A stretch of DNA of 64,000 nucleotides, from the NCBI GenBank assembly GCA_013407085.1, contig JACCGJ010004931.1, forward strand, positions 62,001 to 126,000, written 5' to 3'. This DNA comes from Atriophallophorus winterbourni (lineage: Eukaryota > Platyhelminthes > Trematoda > Plagiorchiida > Microphallidae). Both the position numbers and the translations under genes were made by a program. The notes under the pieces were generated by a model. That model was not told the DNA's origin. It saw only the letters and a list, made by a program, of their open reading frames with translations, and searched no databases. Of the stretch, positions 1-12,900 are shown piece after piece (position 1 is the first letter of the stretch; each line of letters starts with the position of its first letter).

Positions 1-839
1 ATCGACAGCATCTGTCGTGGATAAAATCAGAGCATATATGCCGAAAAGTGATATAGAATAGATTAGATTGATGACAACGAACAATATCATCAAGTTAAAT
101 TTAAGTTGCACTTAACGAAGCGGATGTTGACAAATTTACACAATTTAGTTATTTATTGGTCAATACTTTAAATGTTGAGAGAATATAGCTCTGTCAAATG
201 AACTATCCAGACACACAGATTACAAAACATCTCTGTCGAACAGATTTACTGCCTTCAACCAAATGATTAATGTCCAAGTAAACAAAACGCACTGGTAAGC
301 ATTAAAAATAACTTAACAGCAACGTATTGAGTGGTCTACATCACAAAGGACCACTATCGCCAAAAATAGATCGACCTTGGAAGAAGTAAATGCCAAATGG
401 GAATCAAAAGCGGAAGCCAATGTTAATCGCACAGCAAATTCACAAGCAGGTGCGTGAACGACGTATTCTGAATCCAACAATTTGGTGCGTAAACATATCG
501 GAAATGAAAATTGAGTTATGTGCTCTCAGTTTGCGCAAGCTGAGACAAGAGCGCACCAAAGTAATATTGAAATATCTACATATCTCGTAAAGATGATGAG
601 CGAAAGGTCAAGAGTAAGGATTGCACAATAACCTAAGAGCAATCACCGAATGAATAAATGGATAGAGGTGTACGATTCGCGAGTAAACTGGCCGTGGAAG
701 ACCAAACACGAACACACGAACTGAGAAAACTTAATTCAATGTTTTTAATTGTAAAAAAGCAACAAACTTAACAATAACCATAGGGTAGTAAAAATTGAAA
801 TTTAAGTGTATAAAACAAGACAAGGAATTAGATTAAGCA
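1..839. other. No recognised gene
   Basis: AT-rich sequence. Only a 66-codon open frame (390-590, plus) with no family resemblance. Nothing supported. Confidence 0.5.
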
Positions 840-2600
840 TTAAATAAGTGTTCATATTCATGGGTCCGATAATTTTTCGTATTCCTTCGCATTTGGGGTA
901 TGGAATATTTTGTAAAGTAGGATAAGGTCTGGCTTATTCATCGATAGGGAAATTCGAACAGAATCGGTTGAGCTATTCTTTCTATATAAGGCTTGTTGAG
1001 CGATGATAGATTCGCTGCTTAAGTTCCACATCCTTCTTGAGCCACGGAGACCATCACTGCACACCGTATTCAATGACTGGTGTCATGTATGTATTCATGA
1101 TCCCAAATACACGTTTGGGTAGGACACGTATTGCTTTTTTTAAAGACACTGTTAGTTTGAAGTAAGGTTTTTAAACTGGAGCATATCAGGACACCCAAAT
1201 CTTCGTCTTCCCTGCAATTTTCAAGGACATGGGAACCTATATGGCATGTGAACTCTATTTGATTCCCCACATATATGAGCTTGCATTTGTTGAAGTTAAA
1301 ATGCAGTTTGTTCGTATCAAGATCCTTTTGTAATAGCAGACAGTCTTCTGGACTACGATTGCTGCGCCAAATCTTCATGTCGTCCGCAAATAACGAAATG
1401 TTACATCAAACAATTTCCGGTATTTCATTGACATAAACCAGAAAGAGGATCGGACCAAGGACTGAACCTTGGGAATCTCCGCTAGTTGCTGTAATTGGTT
1501 TTGATGAAGCACCATCAGAACACACCTAGGTAGTGCGATTTGTTAAATAGTCATTTAATCATTTCAACAACTTTCCAGTTATACCAAGCCTTTCAAGCTT
1601 CTGCAGTAGTAGGCTGTGGTTTTACACGATCAAATGCTTTGGAGATATCTAGGTAGCAGGCGTGTTTTGTTTGCTCTTTACCTACCGCTTGTGTCCAACG
1701 ATCCAGCGCTATCATTAAATCAGATAAACAGGAATAATTACGTCTAAATCCATGCTGTTTCCTCGAAAGCAATTGATCATTTTCGAAATGTTTCATTAGA
1801 TCGTCAACAATGACTCGCACAAGTAATTTTGAAATCACACGTAACAGACTAACGGGTCGGTAATTAGAAACATCGGAGCGATTTCCACCTTTATAAATAG
1901 TATAAATTAATCCGCGTTTCCAATCTGTAGGAATCACTCCATTTTCCATTGTGTTTGAACAGGTATGTGAGTGGTTTGTATAGCAAATTCGCACATTGCT
2001 TCAATATTAGCGGGGTTATCCCGTCGGCCCCAAGAAACTTTCCGGTTTTTAGATTAAATAAACATTGAAGGACGAGTTTTGAAGTGACATTTGTTTCACT
2101 TAGGGCAACCGTGTTAGAAAGTGTTTGATTTGGGATGTTTATTGCATGTTCTATCGGGTTGAATACCCATGAATAAAACGTGGCTAAAGCTTCAGCAGTT
2201 TCTGATGCCATTATTGTAGGTCCAGCTAACGTGTTCATGGGCTCAACTCCTGGGTTCATCTTAGCTTGATCGTTAACCATACGATAAAGTATTTTGGAGT
2301 TTCGCTCCATCATGCTTGATATCACTTCTTGGAAGCACAACTTGTCTTGGATGACAAATTTGTTTACATTGTTCCTCAGCAAACGGAATGTTTCCCAGGT
2401 ATCTGATGATCGGTTTTGCCGATGGTGTCGCCAAGCAATGTTTCGTACTTTTAACCACTTACGAGTTCGTCTTCTCGGTTTAAATTCGAGATAAACTTGT
2501 TGAGACCCTATCTCCAATCACGGTCTAAGGTCTGAAGTAAGCAGGAGATTGTTGGTTGGAAAAGGGACCAACATGCAAGGCGGTTAAAAATACTCTTTGA
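840..2600 (-). mobile_element. CR1-like non-LTR retrotransposon, broken, 5'-truncated
   Basis: Minus-strand reverse transcriptase in several frames: the region after the endonuclease (about 2500-2000), then GVIPTDWKRGLIYTIYKGGN and SNYRPVSLLRVISKLL, QHGFRRNYSCLSDLMIALD and LDISKAFDRV (about 1950-1610), then SGDSQGSVLGPILFL and FADDMKIW (about 1480-1360), and a C-terminal part to about 860. Frame changes and stops make it inactive. The C-terminal ~150 bp closely matches the element at 60340-62560, so both belong to one family. Confidence 0.88.
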
Positions 2601-3721
2601 AGGGTCATATGATAAATAAGATTAAAAATGGCTACAATAGTTTATAAGTAATATTAGCAAATAAGATTGGTTTAATTACACAAATTTTTCGACAACATTT
2701 CGACGTACGATGATCGTAAAATATGATCATTTAATAGGTTATAATCTACAGATCAGTTTGTACAAACGGGAAGCATCTATTCGGTTGATAGTTTAATAGA
2801 CCAAAACGAATTGCATCATGGTTTTATTGATTTCCTCTTTGCTAACAAAAACTTTGCTGAGTATTTTTTTCAAAATAGATCTGGTTAACATTGACATTAA
2901 AGACCGAATTTTGGAGGCGCGATGCAGATGCAGACGAGCCAGGATCATATGTGTGATTCGATGTGCTCCAAGCAGAGATCTTTGTGCTGTAATAGCCGAC
3001 GCTAGCGATCGAACTGTTCTCTTCTTCGAATTCCAAAATATGAAAATTTCGCTGTTTAGATTTGAAATTAATCATGCTGCTTATTGGTAAAGTCAAAATT
3101 AGGTGTTTTGATCCACAGCGTAATCTCGCCAATTTATGTAGTGGAAAAACGATACGGTAAACTCGTTGATGCTTATAACACAACTCCGACCATATACTTT
3201 ATCGCTGAGTATGTTAACAAGAAAAGTTGTGTGAAGCACACTGTGTAACATGCCACTTATGAATTGGGTGCACTAAATGGAATCATTAATATGTAAGTCT
3301 CCCCAATTCCCAACCAGAACGCATTGGCTGATAAGACCGTTGCGTACCTTCGGGGTTATATCATGAAGAAGTAGAGGTGATGAGATTCCATTCACTAGAC
3401 AAAGCGCTAGTGTGTCTTGGTTGTTTTTCCCATTGTTGTTGAGACCCATTTTACATGTGGGTGTGAATGAGATCAGGATGAATTCCAGTTCCCGTTACGG
3501 GATTCAAACCTTGACCATCCGTTTAAAAGTCAGACTTTCGAGCCGCAAAAAATTTGTAGAACACATCTTCGTGTGGATTGAAACACTAAGTGGTTTTCAA
3601 ATTCACTGCCTATATAACGTTACATGCCAAGGTGTAAATGTTACAAATAGTAACAAAACTTAACGTTATAATATAAGATAAATTAGCATGGATAGATCGT
3701 AGATCAAGCTTCAGCAAACAA
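2601..3721. other. No supported gene; possible tRNA-derived SINE
   Basis: Minus-strand frame 3183-2842 includes an acidic/serine-rich stretch (ILEFEEENSSIASVGYYSTK) with no family match and no phase-compatible link to PPEF. At about 3445-3580 the minus strand contains a B-box-like GGTTTGAATCCC in an otherwise unassigned repeat-like sequence, perhaps a tRNA-derived SINE. Confidence 0.25.
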
Positions 3722-3727
3722 TTTATT
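3722..3727 (-). terminator. Candidate poly(A) signal for PPEF
   Basis: AATAAA on the minus strand, 89 bases past the in-frame TAA. It supports exon 13 as a real 3' end but is only one hexamer in AT-rich DNA. Confidence 0.4.
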
Positions 3728-3815
3728 AAAAATAAGATATAACATAAGCGCTGTCCTACCAAAATAGTCGAACCTGTAAGAAAGCATTCAAAAAGGTAAA
3801 TGGAGAAAGAGAGAG

Positions 3816-3974
3816 TTATACGTTAGTGTAAACAACCTCTGGGATAATATTCTTTTGGCGCGCTAAAAAAGTAGTTTGGGCATACTCACGCGGATCCTGG
3901 GGTGAAAGTGAATGAATAGTGTTTCTCAACAGCCTTTGGTTTTCAAATAGTTTTTCAGCCAACTCAGGGTGGTC
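3816..3974 (-). CDS. PPEF: PPEF exon 13: C-terminal piece, 3' end uncertain
   Basis: DHPELAEKLFENQRLLRNTI follows exon 12 in phase 0 and resembles the helix before EF-hand 2 of PPEF, but the loop (SLSPQDPRE) lacks the acidic Ca ligands. Two readings are possible. The exon may run to the TAA at 3818-3816, with AATAAA on the minus strand at 3727-3722. Or it may be cut at the strong GTGAGT donor after 3890, with the final EF-hand elsewhere. No EF-hand exon was found at lower coordinates. Confidence 0.65.
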   Translation of the reverse strand, partial: DHPELAEKLFENQRLLRNTIHSLSPQDPREYAQTTFLARQKNIIPEVVYTNV

Positions 3975-6900
3975 CTGTCAGATAACAGATTAAAAGGTAT
4001 TCCTATTTAGAAAAATTGCGTTCATATAAAAATAACAAATAAATTTTGTGAGACGAGTTGCTACGCGTATGATACCGCTACTCAGAAATGTTTTAATACA
4101 CTGATACAACCGAGTGGCAATTGCATTTGCCTACTTCATATTACGCTTTTATAAGTGACTCCTATGGCAGTGGCTACTTTATTTATTCTCTGGTTTTGTT
4201 ATCCGAGAGTGTAGCTAGGATAAGTAATCTTCGACGATCACTCAAAGTTTCAATTTCACAATCGACACACTGTGTCGGGCAACGAATTACTAATTCAGGC
4301 AGACAAGCAAGCATCTAATTGCCGAACTTGCAATCGGTAAACTGCAGGTAGACAGTGGAAGTAGCCATTAGATCGCCAAAGTACGGCTCCGAACCTAGCC
4401 ATAAAATGACACTTATTCCACTTTGTCATTCACTTAACAATCCTCCAACATACACTAACCGAGGTGTTGGAAAACTGTAAGGTAGTCGATCGAAGAAACC
4501 TTGAACAAAACTCTCGGGTAAATGGCGACAATAGGGACGCAAAGGATTTTATTTTCGTGGCATCATTCCAAAGAACGACTTTGCAACAACCTTACGATCG
4601 GAAATACGCTGGATTTAATTCGACCTGCGCACCAAGCGCAAGGATGGCATAGGAATCGGTTATCGAATGATGCGTCGGAACACGTAAGCCTCTGTATTAC
4701 ATGAACTATTAAACAAGTTAATTAAACAGAAATGGTGACAAAAGAAACCCTTTTTCACCATTTTGTACAAATTGAATTTGCTGTAGGCGTGACCCCGAAA
4801 ACAAGATGAAAATGGAGCCACTGACCCTCACCAATAATTGACGAAAGTAAAACAACATGCTACCTAAATCAGACTTAGACATGGTCTTCCAAACTTTTGT
4901 CCAAACGAAACTGCACGAATGACAGACTTTTTATTGTGTATCAAACAAACATCTGCTAAAGAGTACCATATGGCTACGATCAACCAGTAATAATAGTGTG
5001 CAACTGAAATTTCAATATTTTTAAGAAGTGAAATTCTGAAACCGTAGTTATCCATACTCCAGGAATAGAACATTCGTAGACATACTCGCCACACCTGCAC
5101 ATGATTTTGAGTGTACATTTCTTATTTTATGTCATTATTTTTTATTCGCAAACGGATATACATCTATTAAGCGATAATTCAAATTCTAGAGCTTTTATGA
5201 TTAAAACTAACGATGCTGAATACATTGCCTTTATAAAATATTCATTTGCATGCTTTTCCGTGATTCACACCCCACGACCGGTTTCGTGCTGTTTGCACTC
5301 ATCAGGTAGGGACAGTAAGATCAGGATCTGCATGCGCTTGAAACAATGGAAGAATGGTAAACAAGGAGCGCTTGTATGCCACTGTTGGATAAGGCTGGTG
5401 CGACCAACCTGTTGAAAGAATGTGTCCAAAGACATGTTAAACGGGGTTAAACCCATAACCATGACACAAAATATTCATTTGCATGCTTTTCCGGTCGTGG
5501 GGTGTGAATGACAGAAAAGCATGCAAATGAATATTTTGTTTCATGGTTATGGGTTAAACCTCATTTAACATGTGTTTGGACACATGCTTTGAACTGGTTG
5601 GTCGTACCAGCCTTATCCAACAGTGGCATACATTGCCTTTATGTTATTCTTAAAAACATTGATTGGGTCAAAATATAAACGCAACTCACTTTGAGCATAG
5701 GGTGTGTTACACAAGGTTGACGATACATCGAATTGTAAAGCAATAGCGATCGGTCAGCTGTCGAACTTTGAACTAAAAATGGCCGGAGATATCGCCATGG
5801 CAGTCTGAGATTGGTGATTTTTGTTAATATGCTGCACCATCGATCTGACGGTAGTAAGCCTGTTCGGTGTAATTTGAAACTTGTTTTCAATTAAAGGAGG
5901 AGGGTTTGGATAAGTATTTATGATAATAATGAGAGCAATCTTTAAATTTTGTGGTGAAATTATTGTAGATGCTGAAAAATTATTTATACGAATAAAGTTA
6001 ATTTCTTCTTCTTCTTCTAAATATGTTCTCTTAGGTTGACACTAAAACGCTTTTGTTTTATCTTTCATAAATATTAAACAGCACTGATCTAACCATCTTC
6101 TTTTGTGGCGTTTAAAGGATATATATATATATATATATATATAAATGTTCGTGTTATATATAGTGCAATTTCTCAATGTATCGTACCACTACTTGCAGCA
6201 TCGACATACGCAGCTCTGTAGACAGTACAAAGCAAACTGTTGTAAGACAAACAGCAGATAAAAACATCAACAAATGCATGGGTCAAGTAAGCTAATATAT
6301 TATAAAATTATTCGTATGACTACATTGAAAACAATTGTGTACGTGTGTTTATTACATGAAAATCATCAAACGCGCAAGACAATGATAGAATGACACAATA
6401 TGCGAATGAATCAAATGATAATTTTTATTGTGACATATATAGTGGCTAGCTTCTTCATTCTACCTGCGACAAGTCCTCGACCCACATCATTACTGCCAAA
6501 TCCAGCCTTTTTCAGGTTCTATGGGCAAGGCGTTGTATTTCCGAACTATCACGCATTGGCAATCTTGGAAATTTTATGCAGTACCCAGCTATGTGGTATT
6601 GACATTCGCCGACAGTCATCTGCGCCAGCAACACGATGCAATTGCCAAACGCCAGCAAGCTTTCGCAGATAACTGGTGTATAATATACAATCACAGTGAA
6701 CGTCGATATTGAAATAAGCAAGTATCTTTGCGCTACGTTATCACAATTCTCAACTGGACTGATCACGTGACTGCACAGTTCTTAAAGGTTTGAAGGTTCT
6801 TTCTAAGCCCTTTCGTCCAACCTGATGTAGCAGGACAATTTTTCCTGCATTTTCCTCCTCTCACTCTAGGCATCCCCTATAATTTTTCCCAGTCTAACTT

Positions 6901-9900
6901 AAAATGATTCCCTGATGATTAACAGAGGCATTAAGATTGTTGCACGGCTGAGCTACGCCTTTAAAAAACGTTAATAGCGTATGAACAGTCATACTTTCGA
7001 CCCCACGGCCATATAACATCACAAATGGAATACTTTTCTTATTTCCGTACACCGGAACCTACGTTAATCTGTAAAGCTATTCGCCTTCGATGAACATATA
7101 ATTCTGAATATTGAATTTAAGACAAAAGTTGGCACATATTTAAACAATGCAACAGACCAGTAACGAAAAACAATGCGTCAGTATATCGGATGTAAGAATC
7201 CTGAAAAATTAAGTTTGACTGTACCTGTTCCATCGGTATCTTCTTTCGAACATTCAACGAGAATCTCCGTTTTATATTGATGTAGTACATTCCACAATTT
7301 CAAGAAAGCAACATTTGTTTCGTTCTTGATTCTGCAACGGAATGAACTTATTGGCTGATAATAAACACTATTGAGTTCGATGACTCTAACACACTATATT
7401 TGGTAAACGTCTACGAGAAAATCACCAAAGAATCGTACACTCAATTGTCAGCAACTGCAGAAAGGTTTCACCTGATCACGTTTGTCTAACAAAATACTTC
7501 ACAGTCAATGGGATTGGCAAATATCACAAAATAAATTTGCATTAGTCATTTCGTTTACCATAGGTGGTATATTCTGCCTGAAATGATTCAAATGGTATGA
7601 AAAGAAATTATACTCGTAGTTTGAATACGCCAAACATGTTTTTGCTGATGGAGCCTTTTTAATGTTTCATCAATATTTAGATGAATGAACTCGCCAGGAA
7701 CAGGGAAGATGAAACGGTAAGGTAAATGACTGCTAAGCGAAAGAGTAATCAAAAATTGACATTGAAAGCCTCAGAGACATTTACATCATTACCGACTTTC
7801 GGACTTTCTTCCCTTAAACAGTCATGTGATCCTGATATTCGCCGACAGTCATCTGCCAAAAGCCAGCGAAGTTGAGCTCGGATTTTGTATCAAATAGTTT
7901 AGCAACCTGTATACAGAGCAAGAAATCCAATTTCCATAAATTGCTTGATAACGTGGATTCACCTGGAAAAAAACTATGACCTTATTGTTCGCATTGCACT
8001 TTGAACGATTTATGCATTTGTCTCCTTAGGTGATCATGCTAATGTTGACCTGCAGTTTGTCATGCGCCAGCCTTTCGGTTTCCATGCATTCACGACTCGT
8101 TAGCTTGTGCCTCCCATATCAAGGAATTGACTACACTAATAAACCCGAACACATTGTATTGATCTCTTTTAATCAATTTGGGGTTTACCAACTCGATTGT
8201 TTCCATACAAAACAGCATATGGCCGAATATAATTTTGCTAACTGACTAGACGAGTTTGTAGTTCACAAAGAGGGTATAGTTGAACATAACCCAACCTCAT
8301 CACTAGCTGGCTGGCAAACGATAGTCAGATGACGTACCGCTGCATATTGGCTAACCGTTCATCGAGATCGGTTCTCTTCAAAGCAACAATATGTATCACG
8401 ATGCAACGCTGCTTCCGTCCGACCCCCGCTAACGCAGCTGGAACTCCTTCGCGGATCTGCTTCGGATGCTCGTCAATCGGCAACAAGTTGGCCACGGTAT
8501 TGGGCAACGAGCAGATCTGGTCCAGCTTTGCCCTCGTGGTGATATTTAAACGGAGAAACGCACCAGTATTTGTGTTATGACCGAAGTAATCGAATGAGGA
8601 AAATATCGTCAATACGAGACCGTTGTGTGTGGTCGCCCATCCCTCTGGGACACATTCGTGTGATCGTACCAAGAGACGATAGCCAGTCTCCTGTAAGAAC
8701 TTGCTTGTCACGTCAGGGCCGAAATGAGAGCCAGCACCTCGGTACGTGTTGGGTTGACAACCGGGCTTTTCACGTGGGTCGTTCCATAACAGATTAAGTA
8801 TCTGAAGCATCGATATAAAATAAAGTAATTCTCAGGTATTTTGTTTGCGCCTACGTTTACGGTACGGTTCGAATATATCAAAATACACGCTCTAGAGATT
8901 CGCTAAATCAAATTAAAAGGCATATTGGAATTTCGTGATGATTTGCCAATGAATTGAATCATCAATAAGCAAAGCACTCTGGTATCATCGTTATAAATGA
9001 AAAATCAACATTTCGACCAATATTTTACCTTCTACTGTGATTCAAGATTTCATGATTAATAAAAAGCGAATAACCTAAAATATTATCAAAGGTTTCAGTA
9101 AACATTATACGAGAGGCATACGCCCAAGATTATTCTAAGGCACAAATTATCGAGCAATCACAGAGATCGTACATTCTGTGACCTTAGCGGCCAAGTTTCA
9201 CATACATAAAGTAGTACAGGGCGGATCGCCGTTCGGTAAACCCTTATGTTAATTGTTGAGACTGATTCAACGTCTGCGCAAAAGGGTGGCTATCTACTGT
9301 GCAAACTCAACAAGCGCACGATTAACTCTTAAATTCACTCGATGTTTCGCTTGACCAATGAATGGGTAATATAGTGAAACACAAATGTATTTGAAGAATG
9401 TATTCAATCTGACAGCCATGGACGTTTCATTGATGTATGCCTGGTGTAACAGTAAATGCCTGTGCTTATCACGAGGCCGACTTTTGTCGTGAAGCTACTA
9501 ATGCGGTCTGAAAGCGTTTGCAGCAATTCGGCATTTTGGCCAAAACGACTACGTCATCAGTGTAGTCTAGATAAAAGATCCGTTGGAAATTGAACCTCTT
9601 AGAATTCTCTTAATGCTTTGTTCATAATTCAGTGGACCACATATTTGAACAGAATAAGCGATACCGAACAGCCTTGCCTCATCAACGTGTGCAAATAAAA
9701 TTAGCAAGATTCATTTACCTTAGACACAAACCAGAGAAAGCAAATATACATTGTTAGATAGCCATAAGCAATATGCATGATCAACAATCTAATTGTCTCC
9801 ACATTTTTTGCATTGCTTATTCACTATGTCTACGCAAATCAACTTTCAAAAAGACAGTGCGTAATCTAGTTGACACGGTGAGATTAGGTTCATTAAGCCT

Positions 9901-12900
9901 TGAAACAGTAATCAGGTACTAATAAGTTATACCTTGAGTGTTCTTAAAAGAACCACAATTTGTTAACACAGAATAACAAAGTTATTTTCCAGGTACCGAA
10001 AATTGACGAATATATTGTTGTGCTCACATTCATCCCACTTACACAAAAACAACGAGAAACACTGTAGACAGCTGTAAAACACTCATCGTTTACACAATAG
10101 GGTGATTGATTGTGTCACAGATTTCACCAGCGAGTCAACTCACCTGCTGCCAATCGTAAACATCGACGGCATTTGAGCCGCCCAAAGGAGGATTGAACAC
10201 GGACGAGAACTGTGTTGAGAAAAGAAATTATGTCTTTACTCTTGTGGTCTAACTGAGATACAATACAATTAGTTCTGCCAATGAATTGAACGAAGAATGA
10301 CTCCACTCTAGGATGGCTAGCATCTAAAATCATACCAAATTCACATATAGAGATGTAAAGAATCATACCGCACGATAAATGTTCAAAGTCAACATCAAGA
10401 GAAGGAGCGCAACAACAGCAATTTGATATTTTCACGGGGAAAGTGAGCACGAAAAGTTTAGCCCGATCCAGCAAACGTATCTAACCACATCCGTTAAGAA
10501 ATGCACGAATAATAGTAGAGATTCGCATCAAGCATGTTCAAAAATCACAATGCACAATGAGCAAGTGCTCATCTACAGTGCAAGTCAATGTGAAATGTGC
10601 ATTATATGATACCCACTTGATCTCTTCTCAGCATCTGCAAATGCTTCAAATTCGAGGAGGGAAATATTCCACCATGGCACACAAAAATGGTTTGATTCAC
10701 AACCGTTGCTAGTGGCAGGTTTCGAAACACGTTTGAACAGAGGTCTATCAGGCGTTTCTCTTCATTCTGAGAAAATTGAAACTGAGTGAAATGCATTAAG
10801 ATGGGTTGTATTTCCATGTTACTTACAAGTAGCAGATATATTAAAATATTAACAGATTTATTAAAATAATACGGACTAATTGCGTCCTACTTTTCTTAAG
10901 TTTTTGAATTATTCATATCGAAATCCACATTTGGAGTGTTGCTGATCGGGATGATCGGGCAAAGTGCTGATCGGGCATGTCCAAATTACCATGAATCATG
11001 AGATCTCTGATAGATCGACTGATTTAAATGATACGCCACAATCGTACGGTAAAATCCGATCGACGCTGACGATCATCAATGAATGAATGACATGGAATTG
11101 CGTATGTTTCCAAGTTACTGATCTAAAATGTAGAACAATCTGAGCAATGTATGAATATTAGGTTTGGCCACATTCACCTAAGATGAGCTAAAACTTGCCG
11201 CTTAAATAAAGGTGCCGTTTAAACTGTGATTTTATGATTATCAACGAAATAAAATCACTTATCACGCAGAGCAAGTTAGGATCACATAAATGTTTCCCTG
11301 CAAGCGTTCGGCAAGTATTTGTAGAAATTGTGATAGCAATCGCAGCTATTCAGAGGATGGGATGGAATTGGTTAACATTGCCCGACTGTTCCAGAACACG
11401 AGAATCGTATTTTCGCTTACCGGATATTTCATGGAAATTTCGCTTTGAAATCCGTAACTGTGAACGAAAAACATAATAAGAACGACGGAATATCCTTTTC
11501 GACGTTTCACATCAGGGTCGACAAAATATACGAATAGAAGAGTTTGAATTCTTGTATTACCAATTATGATTGCGCTTAAATTCTTTCTATGATTCAGGCG
11601 TGAAATTTCGCTAATTGTGTTTCTAGTTGATTGTTGCAAAGGGAAATAATTTTTTGGGATCTACTCATATAATCTGATAAAAGTGATTCGAAACATGAAA
11701 ATTTGAAAAACAACAACAAAATCATTAACATTAATGTTGGCAGTTGTAATCCTTTTTGGTATAATGTACTTTATATTGACTTTGAGTAGAGGAAAATAAA
11801 GGAAGATTCAATTTATATATCTCGATCAAAATTTAATTCAAAATAGCAAATAATTTCAAATAACAAAAAGCGCGCAACATACAGATTGCTGGGTCGTTCG
11901 GACAATATGGATTGATTCAATAACACGGAGTCCGAGAAAAAATGTGTGTTGCGACCCAGTCGAAAAATGACATTATCGAAAATGTCGTTAATGATGCATC
12001 CTATATCATGCCAGAATTGAGCCAAAGAGAAGGAAATGATGCAAAACACTCCCCGTTATTCCTTAGACTATTTTCAGTGGCATTTTTAGACCTGGGTATG
12101 ACATGGAATTAGAATCAAACAAAGTATTACTCCCTCAATTAAGCAGCATTGTATTGGGTTACGCGTATATATTCAACAGTCCCTTATCCCGTCGTAGGTG
12201 CGCGTGTTTCCATTATGCGATATTGACCCACATCACTATCAGTATTTAGGGGCATTGAATAGACGTTACTTTCACCGCCTACGTTATGTTTGTAGCTTAT
12301 TTATTGGTGAAAAACAAAACAAACAACTTTAACGACGCCATTCACAATTACTGATCACGTAAGTTTAAACTCGATAGTTCTATCAATAATACTGCTTACT
12401 TAAATTATGAGGGTTCGACACGCATTTCTAACGTAGCAATTCGAACCTAGCGTTCCGAAACTTAGGTCACCTTTGGTGTCAGAAAGGACTGTCGCTATTA
12501 CTCAAAGGCATAGTCTACAAAGCGACAAAGAGACAGGGCTGCATTACTGAAAGAGTACGAAAGCTGAACATTGTTTAAAGAGCATATTTAACGTCTCGCA
12601 TGAAACCGGTAACATGTAGCGCGTGTTTCAATGCCATGCAATCATGATGATGAGTAGTGTGTAACGAAAATTTAATAAACTATTGCAATGTATTTGTGTG
12701 TATGAAGAACAATTTAGATAAACTTGTTAATAATTTTTTTCTAGAACCACTTACAAATAAATTCGACAATACACGGTAAATATATTTGTGGTACGCCTTG
12801 CAATTACTACAATGTCGATTGGATCGGTTAAGATCGATGCCACCTATTATAATAATTTATCCGACAAATTTTCATTCAGACATAATGTTACTATGCGTTC

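Larger units (their letters stand above)
5221..5642. repeat. 14-bp direct repeats bounding the ribozyme element
   Basis: TACATTGCCTTTAT occurs at 5221-5234 and 5629-5642, exactly at the two ends of the repeat. It reads as a target-site duplication made on insertion. Confidence 0.75.
5860..8337. other. PPEF introns 10-11; nothing else supported
   Basis: Besides exon 11 and the simple repeats, no gene is seen. A short block with CATTCGCCGACAGTCATCTG near 6600 recurs near 7840 (ATTCGCCGACAGTCATCTG), so a small local duplication or a dispersed repeat is present. Confidence 0.4.

Noticed and set aside
2842..3183. Acidic/serine-rich minus-strand frame as a last PPEF exon
   Set aside because: No acceptor gives the phase needed after the 3890 donor and there is no EF-hand pattern.
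4864..5118. Minus-strand frame as a PPEF C-terminal EF-hand exon (CLRMFYSWSMDNYGF)
   Set aside because: Phase fits exon 12, but the acceptor is poor and the loop does not match; the exon at 3974 fits the family alignment better and is also in phase.
12420..12480. B-box-like GGTTCGAATTGC on the minus strand as a tRNA or SINE
   Set aside because: No matching A box or cloverleaf stems were found.
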